Assembly: GCA_000467935.1 (NCBI GenBank)
Contig: KI259821.1
Span: forward strand, 1-64,000
Origin: Peptostreptococcaceae bacterium oral taxon 113 str. W5053
GTDB lineage: Bacteria; Bacillota; Clostridia; Tissierellales; Peptoniphilaceae
Direction: 5' to 3'
DNA: 64,000 nucleotides
The notes below the pieces were generated by a model. It saw nothing but the letters and a program-made list of their open reading frames with translations, was not told where the DNA came from and searched no databases. Positions within the stretch are counted from its first letter, which is position 1; every line of letters begins with the position of its first letter. This document shows, piece by piece, positions 35,624 through 43,620 of this stretch. The translations under genes and the position numbers were made by a program.

Positions 35624-37430
35624 ATTCCCCTCCTTCCTGATAATACTTACTTTGTACCCGATACATCTGATAATATTTTCCCTGCAAAGCCATCAGCGCT
35701 TCATGACTTCCCTCTTCCTCGATTTTTCCGTTTTCAAGCAAAATGATTCGATCGCAAAAACGGGTGGACGCCAAACGGTGAGAAATAAAAACGGACGTTT
35801 TATTTAAACTCATCCGGGCATATTCCTCATAAATCCGACTCTCCGCAAGAGGATCCAAAGCGGCGGTCGGCTCATCCAAAATATTGATCTTGGCATCCTT
35901 GTACAAAGCCCGCGCCAAAAGCAAACGCTGATTCATTCCCCCGGAAAGATCGATTGCCTCCTCGTCGCTTTCTTGAACCAAAGGCGTTTTCTCTCCCTGC
36001 TCCAAAGTTTGAATAAAATCCTCCATTCCCGCTCCCCGAATGGCCTGTTTCATTCTCTCGGGATCGTACTCTTTTTCTCCTGCAATATTTACGGCAACGG
36101 TCTCCGGAAAAATAATCACATCCTGAAAGACCGGAGAAAAAAGTTGATAATATTCTTCTTGCTTAAACTCTTTGCTGTCTTTTCCGTCAATCAAAATCTT
36201 TCCCTTAACCGGCTCTAAAAGCCCCATCAAAAGATGCATTAAAGTTGTTTTTCCGGCGCCGTTAATACCCACCAAAGCCAATTTTTCCCCCGATTTTATC
36301 TTCAAATTAAAATCTTCAAAAATATATTCTTCGCTCTCCGGATATCCGTAAGTCAAATGAGAAAACTCAATTTCCGGACAATCACAAACTTTTGCCGCAC
36401 ACCCTTGTCCTTGAAAGGGGTCCTGCTCTTCCAGCTCAATAAAGTCTCTCAACTGTTCCATTTGAGCGCTAAATAAAATCAATTCGTTAAAATTAAAAAC
36501 AATAGCCTCCATCCATGCGGAAAACTGCATAATCAAAGCGGCCAAAAAGACAAAATCCGATATTTTCAAAATTCCGTGAATCAATTGATGCATCAGATAC
36601 GTATAAGCCAAAATGTCGCGAAAAAATAAGGATAACGCATTGAGCGCCCCGCCGCCGAAAAGAACTCGAGCCTCCTTTTTTAAATAGGAAGCGTGCTTTT
36701 TATGATAAAATTGAAAGGCTCTTTTTATGGGCTCCAACCATTTATATAGGCGTATATCTTTGGCATATGCCCTATTTTCCGAAATCTTTACAAAATAGAG
36801 TTCCTTTTTTTCCCATTCGCTTCTCTCCCGCATATTTTGGGCACTGTATTTGCCCGCATAAACTCCATATCCCAAATTGAAAAAAACGGATAAAAAAATA
36901 ACCAAAAGCAAAATCCCGTCCACTCGAAAAATATCGGAAGCGAAAACGGCACTACCCACAAGGGCAATCAGAAGATTGGAAAACTTCACCCCGAAAAAAT
37001 GAATCTGATCTCCACCTCCACCGCGCAAAACAATATTTTCCACTTTTGCCAATTTATTTTGTACCGAAGAGGAAATCAGCTGCTGATACTTCATTTTGAA
37101 TAATTTTTTATGAATGGGCACCGAATAAAGCCACATTAAAGGTCTGGAGCCTCGGGTCATCAATTTGGTTTCCGAAAGCTCCATAAACAGTTTCGCTCCG
37201 GTCATCCATAAAAATGCCCATGCCATCCGGGGGAAAATAACATTGCCCGGCAGATTCGATTCCAACCCCCCAATCAACAATTGAGGAATGCGAATCTGTT
37301 CATAAATGGCAAGTATTCCCATGGGCACGGAAAAAAGAATAAAAAATAAACCCCACGGAAATGTCCTCCCCCAAATTTTCAGATAATACCAAATGTTTTG
37401 AATATTTCCATGTGTCTTTTGTTTTTTCAT
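35613..37430 (-). CDS. Exporter-fold ABC protein, permease-ATPase fusion (first of a pair)
   Basis: 605 residues from ATG 37430, which overlaps the upstream ATPase gene stop (TGATG). Six membrane segments, then an ATPase domain with GINGAGKTT, signature LSGGMNQRLLLARAL (Met-Asn in place of the usual Gln/Glu-Lys/Gln), NILDEPTAAL and ISHRL. Together with the following gene it should form a heterodimeric transporter; see that entry for alternatives. Confidence 0.85.
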   Translation of the reverse strand: MKKQKTHGNIQNIWYYLKIWGRTFPWGLFFILFSVPMGILAIYEQIRIPQLLIGGLESNLPGNVIFPRMAWAFLWMTGAKLFMELSETKLMTRGSRPLMWLYSVPIHKKLFKMKYQQLISSSVQNKLAKVENIVLRGGGGDQIHFFGVKFSNLLIALVGSAVFASDIFRVDGILLLVIFLSVFFNLGYGVYAGKYSAQNMRERSEWEKKELYFVKISENRAYAKDIRLYKWLEPIKRAFQFYHKKHASYLKKEARVLFGGGALNALSLFFRDILAYTYLMHQLIHGILKISDFVFLAALIMQFSAWMEAIVFNFNELILFSAQMEQLRDFIELEEQDPFQGQGCAAKVCDCPEIEFSHLTYGYPESEEYIFEDFNLKIKSGEKLALVGINGAGKTTLMHLLMGLLEPVKGKILIDGKDSKEFKQEEYYQLFSPVFQDVIIFPETVAVNIAGEKEYDPERMKQAIRGAGMEDFIQTLEQGEKTPLVQESDEEAIDLSGGMNQRLLLARALYKDAKINILDEPTAALDPLAESRIYEEYARMSLNKTSVFISHRLASTRFCDRIILLENGKIEEEGSHEALMALQGKYYQMYRVQSKYYQEGGEYED

Positions 37431-38197
37431 CAATACCTCCACCTTATCCTTTCATGGAGCCTGCGCCCTTCCGCTTTTTTTGTCTCATAACAGGAAAACG
37501 CTTCAAAACGGATACCTCCGCCTCTTTTGCCGTCCTCGAAAGCGCCGTCTTTTGCCGATTCCAAGCTGATGGATCGATTGCAGAAATGCTTCAGCAATAG
37601 AAGATCGTGACTGATGACCAAATAGGTCAAGTCAAAAAGCGCTTTAAGCTCCTGCAAAAGATGAATCATTCTTGCCTGCACTAAAGGATCCAGCATAGAG
37701 GTCACCTCATCCAAAATCAACAACTCCGGCTCCATCAACAAAGCACGTAAAATCGCAAATCTCTGCAATTGTCCTCCGGAGAGTTCTTCCGGTCTTCGGG
37801 ACAGCATGTCTTGTGTCAAATGACTGATTCGAAGACCTTGATTGATTTTCTCCTGTAAACTTTTCATCTCGATTTTTCGAAACCGTCCGATTTCCGACAA
37901 ACTGTATCCCAAAGTTCGATTCGGATCAAAGGCCGTTTCCGAATTTTGCATAACCAGTTGAATCTTCTCCTGCAATTTCCCCTCCTTTTTCCACTCAAAA
38001 ACATCTCTGTTTTGAAAAAAAATCCTGCCGGAGGACGGACGAAGCAAGGCTAAAATCAAATGGCACAATGTGGATTTCCCGCATCCGCTGGGACCTGTAA
38101 GCCCGACGATTTCTCCCTTTTGTATTGTAAAATCAATATTTTCAAAAACGTTCATCTTCCCGTCATAGGAATATGAAAGTTCGGATACTTTTAACAT
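37430..38197 (-). CDS. Dpp/Nik-type ABC transporter ATPase (DppF/NikE-like)
   Basis: 255 residues from ATG 38197 (GAGGTG six bases before; an upstream in-frame GTG is inside that site). Walker A GPSGCGKST, signature LSGGQLQRFAILRAL, Walker B LLILDEVTSMLD with Asp-Glu-Val instead of the usual Asp-Glu-Pro, and VISHDLLLL. It lacks the C-terminal oligopeptide extension of OppF, as nickel-type NikE does. Coupled to the next gene by a shared TGATG. Confidence 0.87.
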   Translation of the reverse strand: MLKVSELSYSYDGKMNVFENIDFTIQKGEIVGLTGPSGCGKSTLCHLILALLRPSSGRIFFQNRDVFEWKKEGKLQEKIQLVMQNSETAFDPNRTLGYSLSEIGRFRKIEMKSLQEKINQGLRISHLTQDMLSRRPEELSGGQLQRFAILRALLMEPELLILDEVTSMLDPLVQARMIHLLQELKALFDLTYLVISHDLLLLKHFCNRSISLESAKDGAFEDGKRGGGIRFEAFSCYETKKAEGRRLHERIRWRY

Positions 38198-39039
38198 AGG
38201 AAACACCTCACAAAATGATTTTCCTCCGCTTCATAAAAATCCTGCCTCTGTAAATATTCCGAAAAGTCTTCCTTTGGAATCTGAAATCCGTTTTCGGGAA
38301 GCGCTTGAACCAAAGCGCGAAAATACGGATGCAAAGGATGCGCAAATATTTTCTCGGTCGCTCCCCTCTCCACAATATTCCCCTTGTATAGCACCGCCAT
38401 TTCCGTAGAAACTAAGCGGGCAAAAAACAAGTCATGGGTAATCAAAAAAATACATGCGTCGCTTTCCCGATGAAGTTTTTGAATCTCCCGTATCATTTCC
38501 ATACGACGCGCATCATCCAAACCTCGTGTCGGTTCGTCCAGAATCAAAAGCTCCGGCTGTTTTAAAAGAGCCATCGCCATCAAAAAGCGTTGCTTCATTC
38601 CCCCCGAAAGCTCAAAAGGATATTTTTTCAAAAAATCAGGAGAAGCCTCCAAACCCGCCCTTTGTAAGACATCAAAAAAACAGTCCCCGACCGTCTTTTT
38701 CTCCGCCGCAAGGTCAAGCTGCCTTTTCAGGGAAAGAAGCGGATTTAGCGCCGCGGAGGCGTTTTGAAAAACCATGGCAATGGATTTTTGCCTGAGCAAA
38801 CGCATTTCTTCTTCGGAACAACAAAGCAGATTTTCGGAAGCACGAAGCACCTTGCCGGAAGCTTTCGCTCCTTCCGGCAAAAGTCCGCTGACAGCTCTTG
38901 AAATCATGGTCTTTCCCGATCCGGTCTCTCCGACCAGGGCAAACACGGTTTTTCCTTTCAACTCAAAGCTGATATCCTTAACCGCATAAAAAGAATTTGC
39001 CGGAAAGAATACACTTAAATTTTGTATGGAATACTTCAT
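38191..39039 (-). CDS. Dpp/Nik-type ABC transporter ATPase (DppD/NikD-like)
   Basis: 282 residues from ATG 39039, which overlaps the permease stop as ATGA. Walker A GETGSGKTM, signature LSGGMKQRFLMAMAL, Walker B LLILDEPTRGLDD and LITHDLFFA. The C-terminal VERGATEKIFAHPLHPYFRAL is the oligo_HPY extension typical of peptide/nickel ATPases. Pairs with the following ATPase to energise the permease dimer. Confidence 0.88.
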   Translation of the reverse strand: MKYSIQNLSVFFPANSFYAVKDISFELKGKTVFALVGETGSGKTMISRAVSGLLPEGAKASGKVLRASENLLCCSEEEMRLLRQKSIAMVFQNASAALNPLLSLKRQLDLAAEKKTVGDCFFDVLQRAGLEASPDFLKKYPFELSGGMKQRFLMAMALLKQPELLILDEPTRGLDDARRMEMIREIQKLHRESDACIFLITHDLFFARLVSTEMAVLYKGNIVERGATEKIFAHPLHPYFRALVQALPENGFQIPKEDFSEYLQRQDFYEAEENHFVRCFLC

Positions 39040-39854
39040 CGTATACCGCCCTTTCTTTTTCTTAAATCCGTCACCCGGGCAATCGCTTCGCCCCAACGAT
39101 TAAAAATCAGAATAATCGTTACCTGAAACAATCCCGGAAAAATCATCAGCCAGGGCGCCCTTTGCGTAAATCGAAGCGCATCTTTCATCAATACCCCGAT
39201 ATCCGCTTTCGGAGGCTGCACTCCGAAGCCCAAAAAAGAAAGACCGGACACCGAAATAATAATATGCCCCAACAGCATTGCAAACAGAGGAAAGGTTAAT
39301 TTCCAAACATGAGGCAACAGATGATGGAGGATAATCTGTCCATCTTTCGCACCCAAAATTCGTAAATTTAAAATATAGTCGCTGTTTTTCATCACGACGG
39401 TTTCGTTTTTCGCCGTTCGAATCCGAAACAGGGTATCCGCAAAAATCAATACGAAAAAAATCGGAAGAAGTCCTCTGCCCAGCATGGAAAGAACGGTGAG
39501 AAAAACAATCATCATGGGAATCGACATAAAAAGATTCAACAAATAAGCGTATAGTCTGTCCGCCCAACCGCCATAATAGCCTATCATAACACCCAGTAAA
39601 TTCCCTAAACAAAAGCTTACGGCGTTGATGATAAAAGCAATAAAAAAGCTGTACACAAAACCGTGGACGGAGCGCACCAGCATATCCCGTCCAAGCTGAT
39701 CCGTCCCGAAGGGATGCGCCAAAGAGGGCGCTTGAAGAAGGGCATCCGTCCTCTGACTTTCCGGTACCAAAAAAAATACCGCCGTCAAACCGAGAAGCAG
39801 GCTCACGCAAAAAATACTTCGGCGACGCACCCGTTTATCTTTGATAAAGCGCAT
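39036..39854 (-). CDS. Dpp/Nik-type ABC transporter permease (DppC/NikC-like)
   Basis: 272 residues with an N-terminal segment followed by five membrane segments. The start LAHPFGTDQLGRDMLVRSVHG is the family hallmark of DppC/NikC. An EAA-type loop (RILGAKDGQIILHHLLPHV) contacts the ATPases. G+C content here is well above the rest of the window. Overlaps the DppB-like gene by 20 bases. Confidence 0.9.
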   Translation of the reverse strand: MRFIKDKRVRRRSIFCVSLLLGLTAVFFLVPESQRTDALLQAPSLAHPFGTDQLGRDMLVRSVHGFVYSFFIAFIINAVSFCLGNLLGVMIGYYGGWADRLYAYLLNLFMSIPMMIVFLTVLSMLGRGLLPIFFVLIFADTLFRIRTAKNETVVMKNSDYILNLRILGAKDGQIILHHLLPHVWKLTFPLFAMLLGHIIISVSGLSFLGFGVQPPKADIGVLMKDALRFTQRAPWLMIFPGLFQVTIILIFNRWGEAIARVTDLRKRKGGIR

Positions 39855-40818
39855 TTTCCGACCTCCGATCCAGTTTCATACACCAACAATCCGATAAAAG
39901 ATTGACTATGCTGGCAAAAATCGCCAAATACAATATGATCCCCGACAGTAAAAAAATATCTTTGACTTCCAATGCGCGAAACGCCAGCAGTCCGATTCCC
40001 GGAATCGAAAAAATTTTCTCGATTAAAACGCTTCCTCCCAACAATCCGATAAAAGATTGCGTCAAATAAGCCAAAACGGAGGGAAGCGCATTTTTAAACA
40101 CATGACCGAATAGGAGATGATGTTTTGAAATCCCGCAAGCTACGGCATATTCAATATACCCTTCTTTCAGGATAAGAGAGGTCTTGCTCTTCATAAGACG
40201 CATCATCCCCCCCGCTCCGAGAACGCCCAACAAAAATCCGGGAACCCATAAACTGACAAAGCCGTGATAGCCGAGCACAAAGGTCCATTTTAAACAAACG
40301 GTGCAAAACCACAGCAACAGCAGCGCCAGCCAATAGGGCGGCAGGCTTAATGAAAGGATCCCCCAATATTCACTGATTTTGTCGGCAAATCCGCGGGGTC
40401 GGTATGCCCCGTAAAATCCGAACCCGAAGCCGAAAAGGAGCTGAAAGACAAAGGCGATGAAGGTCAGTCCCAAGGTTTTCGGCAAAGCTCGATGAATCAG
40501 GAGCAGCACCGACTCTCCGGTAATCAGGCTGTTTCCCAAATCGCCCCGGCAAATATGTCTTACCCATCGAAAATACATTTCGACAGCGGAAACGTTAAGC
40601 CCATGCTCCTTGGCAAAGGCGGCAACATCCGCATCCGTTGCGTAATGTGTATGCGCTTTCTCCATAAAAATCAGCCGAGCCATTTCTCCCGGAGAATGAA
40701 AAATTAAAAAAAAGGAAATCAGGCTGATAAAAAAAATTGTGGAAAGCAGCATAAATATCCGCTTCCTCACAACTTTTCCGCTTTCCGAACGAAATATCCC
40801 TAAGCACTTTTTATTCAT
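39835..40818 (-). CDS. Dpp/Nik-type ABC transporter permease (DppB/NikB-like)
   Basis: 327 residues, six membrane segments. The N-terminal FHSPGEMAR...HGLNVSAVEMYFRWVRHICRGDLGNSL layout with the GDLG(N/T)S motif and an EAA-type loop (AVACGISKHHLLFGHVFKNALPS) define the family. Overlaps the binding-protein gene by eight bases (ATGAATAA). Forms the channel with the DppC-like protein. Confidence 0.9.
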   Translation of the reverse strand: MNKKCLGIFRSESGKVVRKRIFMLLSTIFFISLISFFLIFHSPGEMARLIFMEKAHTHYATDADVAAFAKEHGLNVSAVEMYFRWVRHICRGDLGNSLITGESVLLLIHRALPKTLGLTFIAFVFQLLFGFGFGFYGAYRPRGFADKISEYWGILSLSLPPYWLALLLLWFCTVCLKWTFVLGYHGFVSLWVPGFLLGVLGAGGMMRLMKSKTSLILKEGYIEYAVACGISKHHLLFGHVFKNALPSVLAYLTQSFIGLLGGSVLIEKIFSIPGIGLLAFRALEVKDIFLLSGIILYLAIFASIVNLLSDCWCMKLDRRSENALYQR

Positions 40819-42400
40819 GAACTCTTCGCACCTTGGACAGTTCTATATCTCCATAGCCGGTAAAATAAAATCCTTCCCAGTTTTTATTGAAGAAAGCAAA
40901 TCGACCTGAGCTGTATAACGGAATCATGGGGCATTCTTTATATTGTTCTTTCCAATATGCATCGGCATATTGAGAAAGCTCTTCCATATTCTTTGCATCC
41001 AAAATCCCCTGCCCCGCCGCAATGGCTGCATCATTGACACCGAAACCCAATCCGCTCTTGAAAAATTCATTTTTAATTCCACTAAATTTTATAGAGGTTA
41101 CCATCGGTTCAAATAAACCTGCACTTATGAATAAATCAAACGCTCCTTTTTCCAGCTCTTCGGTAATTAACTTCCCTTCAAAGGTTTCTATCTCCGTATC
41201 GATGCCAAGCTCTTGAAAAGAATTTTTTAGAAAAATCGCCAAGTCGGCGGCTTCAGGCTTCGTACCGATGATAAATCGAAGCTTGACGGGCTGACCCTCC
41301 TTCAATAATTTTCCGTCTTTTTCTTCATAGCCCCCTTCCTTTAAGAGATCTTTGGCTTTTTTTAAATCATAATTAAATGCCGGATAGTCTTTGGGTCCGT
41401 CGTCAAACTTGGGATTAAATAAATGCCCGCAGGGTTGAGCTTGTCCGAAAAAGAGGGTTTCGTTCAGTTCTTCCCGGTTTACCGCATACATCAGCGCCCG
41501 ACGAAGGGACACATCCTGTAGCGGTCCGGTTTTCCAATTGATAATAATTCCTTTGACAATCGAATACCATTCCGTGTTCTGTTGTGTAAAGGAAAAGTTC
41601 TCGTTCTTTTTCAGTTCACCGGCATCGGCAAAGGATATCGACGGCCAATGCTCCGAAATTCCGATAACATCCACCTGTCCGGAAAGCAGGGCAAGGCGGC
41701 GGGCTTCTCCGTCCGGGAGGACAAGCCAGTCGATTTCATCCACTTCGTATTGATCTTTATTTCTGAAATAGGGATTTTTAACTAAATGTGCCGATACATT
41801 GGCGGAATAGGCATCCAAAACATAGGCTCCCGTGCCGATATATTCCCTGATATTGCCTTCGTCGTCAATCTCCGATGCTTTGAAAATCCCTATCTTGGTC
41901 AATTCCGGCAACAGATAGAGCTGTGGCTCCTTTAATTCGATTTTAAGCGTGGTTTTATCCGGCATGGAGATATTCTTAATCTTATCCGCAAAACTCACAT
42001 ATTCTTTTTTGCCGATGACGCGCAGGGAACGATCAAAGTCTTCAAGCGTCACCGGATCGCCGTTATTAAATTTCAAATCTTCCGGCAAATGAAATGTAAA
42101 TTCCGTATACTGCTCATTGACATCCCAACTTTTTGCCATACGTGGCAGCACTTCCTTTGACGGACTTAATAAAATCAATTGTTCCGCCACCAAAGTCGCC
42201 GCTTCCGGATTGTTTTTAAAATCCACGGCAGCCCCCATCTTTAACACCGTTTTTTCGGAAGAAGTTTCTTTTTCCAAACGCTCCTCCGTCGTCGGCGCCG
42301 GCTCTTCGCTTTTTTTCTGTGTCGCCTGTTTGGTGCAGGAGCCTAAGAATAAAAATATTGAAAGCAATAAAAAAATTCCTAACCTTTTTTGTAATCTCAT
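40811..42400 (-). CDS. Dpp/Nik-type substrate-binding lipoprotein
   Basis: 529 residues from ATG 42400. Signal peptide with lipobox LGSC near residue 20, then a Thr/Glu-rich linker and a family 5 solute-binding domain (LAKSWDVNEQYTEFTFHLPEDLKFNNGDPVT-like core, split here: HLPEDLKFNNGDPVTLED and VSLRRALMYAVNREEL). Family 5 proteins bind peptides, nickel or metal-opine/siderophore complexes; the ligand cannot be read. The preceding 71 codons of the open frame run through the control region and araC end. Confidence 0.88.
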   Translation of the reverse strand: MRLQKRLGIFLLLSIFLFLGSCTKQATQKKSEEPAPTTEERLEKETSSEKTVLKMGAAVDFKNNPEAATLVAEQLILLSPSKEVLPRMAKSWDVNEQYTEFTFHLPEDLKFNNGDPVTLEDFDRSLRVIGKKEYVSFADKIKNISMPDKTTLKIELKEPQLYLLPELTKIGIFKASEIDDEGNIREYIGTGAYVLDAYSANVSAHLVKNPYFRNKDQYEVDEIDWLVLPDGEARRLALLSGQVDVIGISEHWPSISFADAGELKKNENFSFTQQNTEWYSIVKGIIINWKTGPLQDVSLRRALMYAVNREELNETLFFGQAQPCGHLFNPKFDDGPKDYPAFNYDLKKAKDLLKEGGYEEKDGKLLKEGQPVKLRFIIGTKPEAADLAIFLKNSFQELGIDTEIETFEGKLITEELEKGAFDLFISAGLFEPMVTSIKFSGIKNEFFKSGLGFGVNDAAIAAGQGILDAKNMEELSQYADAYWKEQYKECPMIPLYSSGRFAFFNKNWEGFYFTGYGDIELSKVRRVHE

Positions 42401-42419
42401 AAAATCCCTCCATAAAAAA

Positions 42420-42463
42420 AATTTGGTCAGCTTAAAAGGTTGTCTTAAGCTAACCAAATTATA
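42420..42463 (-). promoter_or_regulatory. Promoter and 41-base dyad before the binding-protein gene
   Basis: A 16+16 base inverted repeat with one mismatch: TTAAGCTAACCAAATT (42445-42460) against AATTTGGTCAGCTTAA (42420-42435), nine-base spacer. On the minus strand it ends in a run of eight T, and a TATAAT box (42458-42463) overlaps its upstream end; the -35 region is poor. Either an AraC operator at an activator-dependent promoter, or the araC terminator acting as an attenuator. Confidence 0.6.
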
Positions 42464-42513
42464 CTCAAAAAAAATTTTTGTTTCTACTCCCCATATCCGG
42501 GAAATGCTCCAAA

Positions 42514-43425
42514 TTATTTTATAACAGCGTGACGGGAACGATATTTCAAAGGGGAAATCCCCATCAATTGACGAAATGCCGAGGAAAATTTGCTCGGATT
42601 GCTGTAGCCGCATAAAAATGCAATCTCGGTAATGCTTTTATTCGTATGCTGTATCAAAAAAGCGCCTTCATTGATTTTTTGATTTCTTCGGTACTGTATC
42701 GGCGTCATGTGAAAAAGCTCAAAAAAAACCTTTTGAAAATCCCCATAATTTAAGCCCTCTCTGTCTACCAAGTCGGCAAGAGGTACGGAATAATTCGAAC
42801 TTTTTTCCATCTCTTTGGCGATTTTTAAAACCTTTCGATAAACTTTGTCTGTCATCAACGAAGTGTAGTCCTCTTCCTCTTTTTTCCCTTCTTCTCCAAT
42901 TAAGGAAATTTTACTGATGAGTAAAAGTGTTTCCGCTAAAAGCAAAGGGCGTCTGCCTTCCTCCATATAGCGATATAGATTGTCGAAAGAATTTTCCAAT
43001 TCCTCGGTTCGGGGTACGAAAAAAGAACTTTCCTCCAAACGAAAACGACGCATCAGCTTTTGAAAATCAATATTCTGTTCCGAGAAAAAGCAGGTCAGCC
43101 AATCGGGAAATTCGGAAAAACGAAGGGTAATGGAAATCCCTTCATATGTTTTTTGAGGAATACGACTATGAGCCGACATGCTGTCGGGCGAAGAAAGGGT
43201 AATGTCTTTCGCTCCCCGATTCAAAATTTTTCCGTTGTTGTAAATCATTTCAAAACTTCCGCAATAACAATAGTTGATAATCATTACATTTGAAGATCTC
43301 TTTATCTTTTGAGGAGCTCTGAATTCATAGGTTCCGTCACACCAAAAATAATCAAAAGAAATACCCGGAAATAAAGGAATGGAAAGTTCGTGATAGTTTT
43401 TATCTTCATAATATCTATTGTCCAC
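42514..43425 (-). CDS. AraC family transcriptional regulator
   Basis: 303 residues if GTG 43425 is used (AGAGAGG lies eight bases before); the ATG at 43446 has no ribosome site. An N-terminal effector-binding region (about 180 residues, not assigned) precedes two helix-turn-helix motifs; the second shows SITEIAFLCGYSNPSKFSSAFRQLMGISPLKYR, typical of AraC/XylS proteins. It most likely activates the transport operon 114 bases downstream, in the way YbtA controls ybtPQ. Its own promoter carries a Fur-like box. Confidence 0.88.
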   Translation of the reverse strand: MDNRYYEDKNYHELSIPLFPGISFDYFWCDGTYEFRAPQKIKRSSNVMIINYCYCGSFEMIYNNGKILNRGAKDITLSSPDSMSAHSRIPQKTYEGISITLRFSEFPDWLTCFFSEQNIDFQKLMRRFRLEESSFFVPRTEELENSFDNLYRYMEEGRRPLLLAETLLLISKISLIGEEGKKEEEDYTSLMTDKVYRKVLKIAKEMEKSSNYSVPLADLVDREGLNYGDFQKVFFELFHMTPIQYRRNQKINEGAFLIQHTNKSITEIAFLCGYSNPSKFSSAFRQLMGISPLKYRSRHAVIK

Positions 43426-43512
43426 CAATATCACCTCTCTATGCATATATTTTAAAGTTTTTCAAGGATTTTTTCCTTTTCTTCTTTTTTCAATCAAAAA
43501 CTTTTTGCAAGC

Positions 43513-43541
43513 ATTTAAAAAGAATTGATAATTCTTCTCAA
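43513..43541 (-). promoter_or_regulatory. araC promoter with a Fur-like box
   Basis: TTGAGA (43536-43541), 17 bases, TTAAAT (43513-43518). The sequence TGATAAT-T-CTTCTCA (43526-43540) matches the 7-1-7 Fur consensus TGATAATNATTATCA at 12 of 14 fixed positions and sits over the -35 box and spacer, a repressing position. Confidence 0.5.
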
Positions 43542-43595
43542 TTAATATCATAACACAAAATTGTCGATTTGTAATTTCAAAGTATTTTTTCACAA

Positions 43596-43620
43596 AAAAA
43601 TCCGTTGATTACAACGGATT
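43596..43620 (-). terminator. Terminator overlapping the end of ctpA
   Basis: AATCCGTTG/CAACGGATT stem followed by T7 on the minus strand. The ctpA stop codon (43609-43611) lies in the four-base loop, so the last codons form the upstream arm of the terminator. Confidence 0.85.

Noticed and set aside
39100..39810. 236-codon open frame on the minus strand inside the DppC-like gene
   Set aside because: Shadow frame favoured by the higher G+C content; the overlapping DppC-like permease is well supported.
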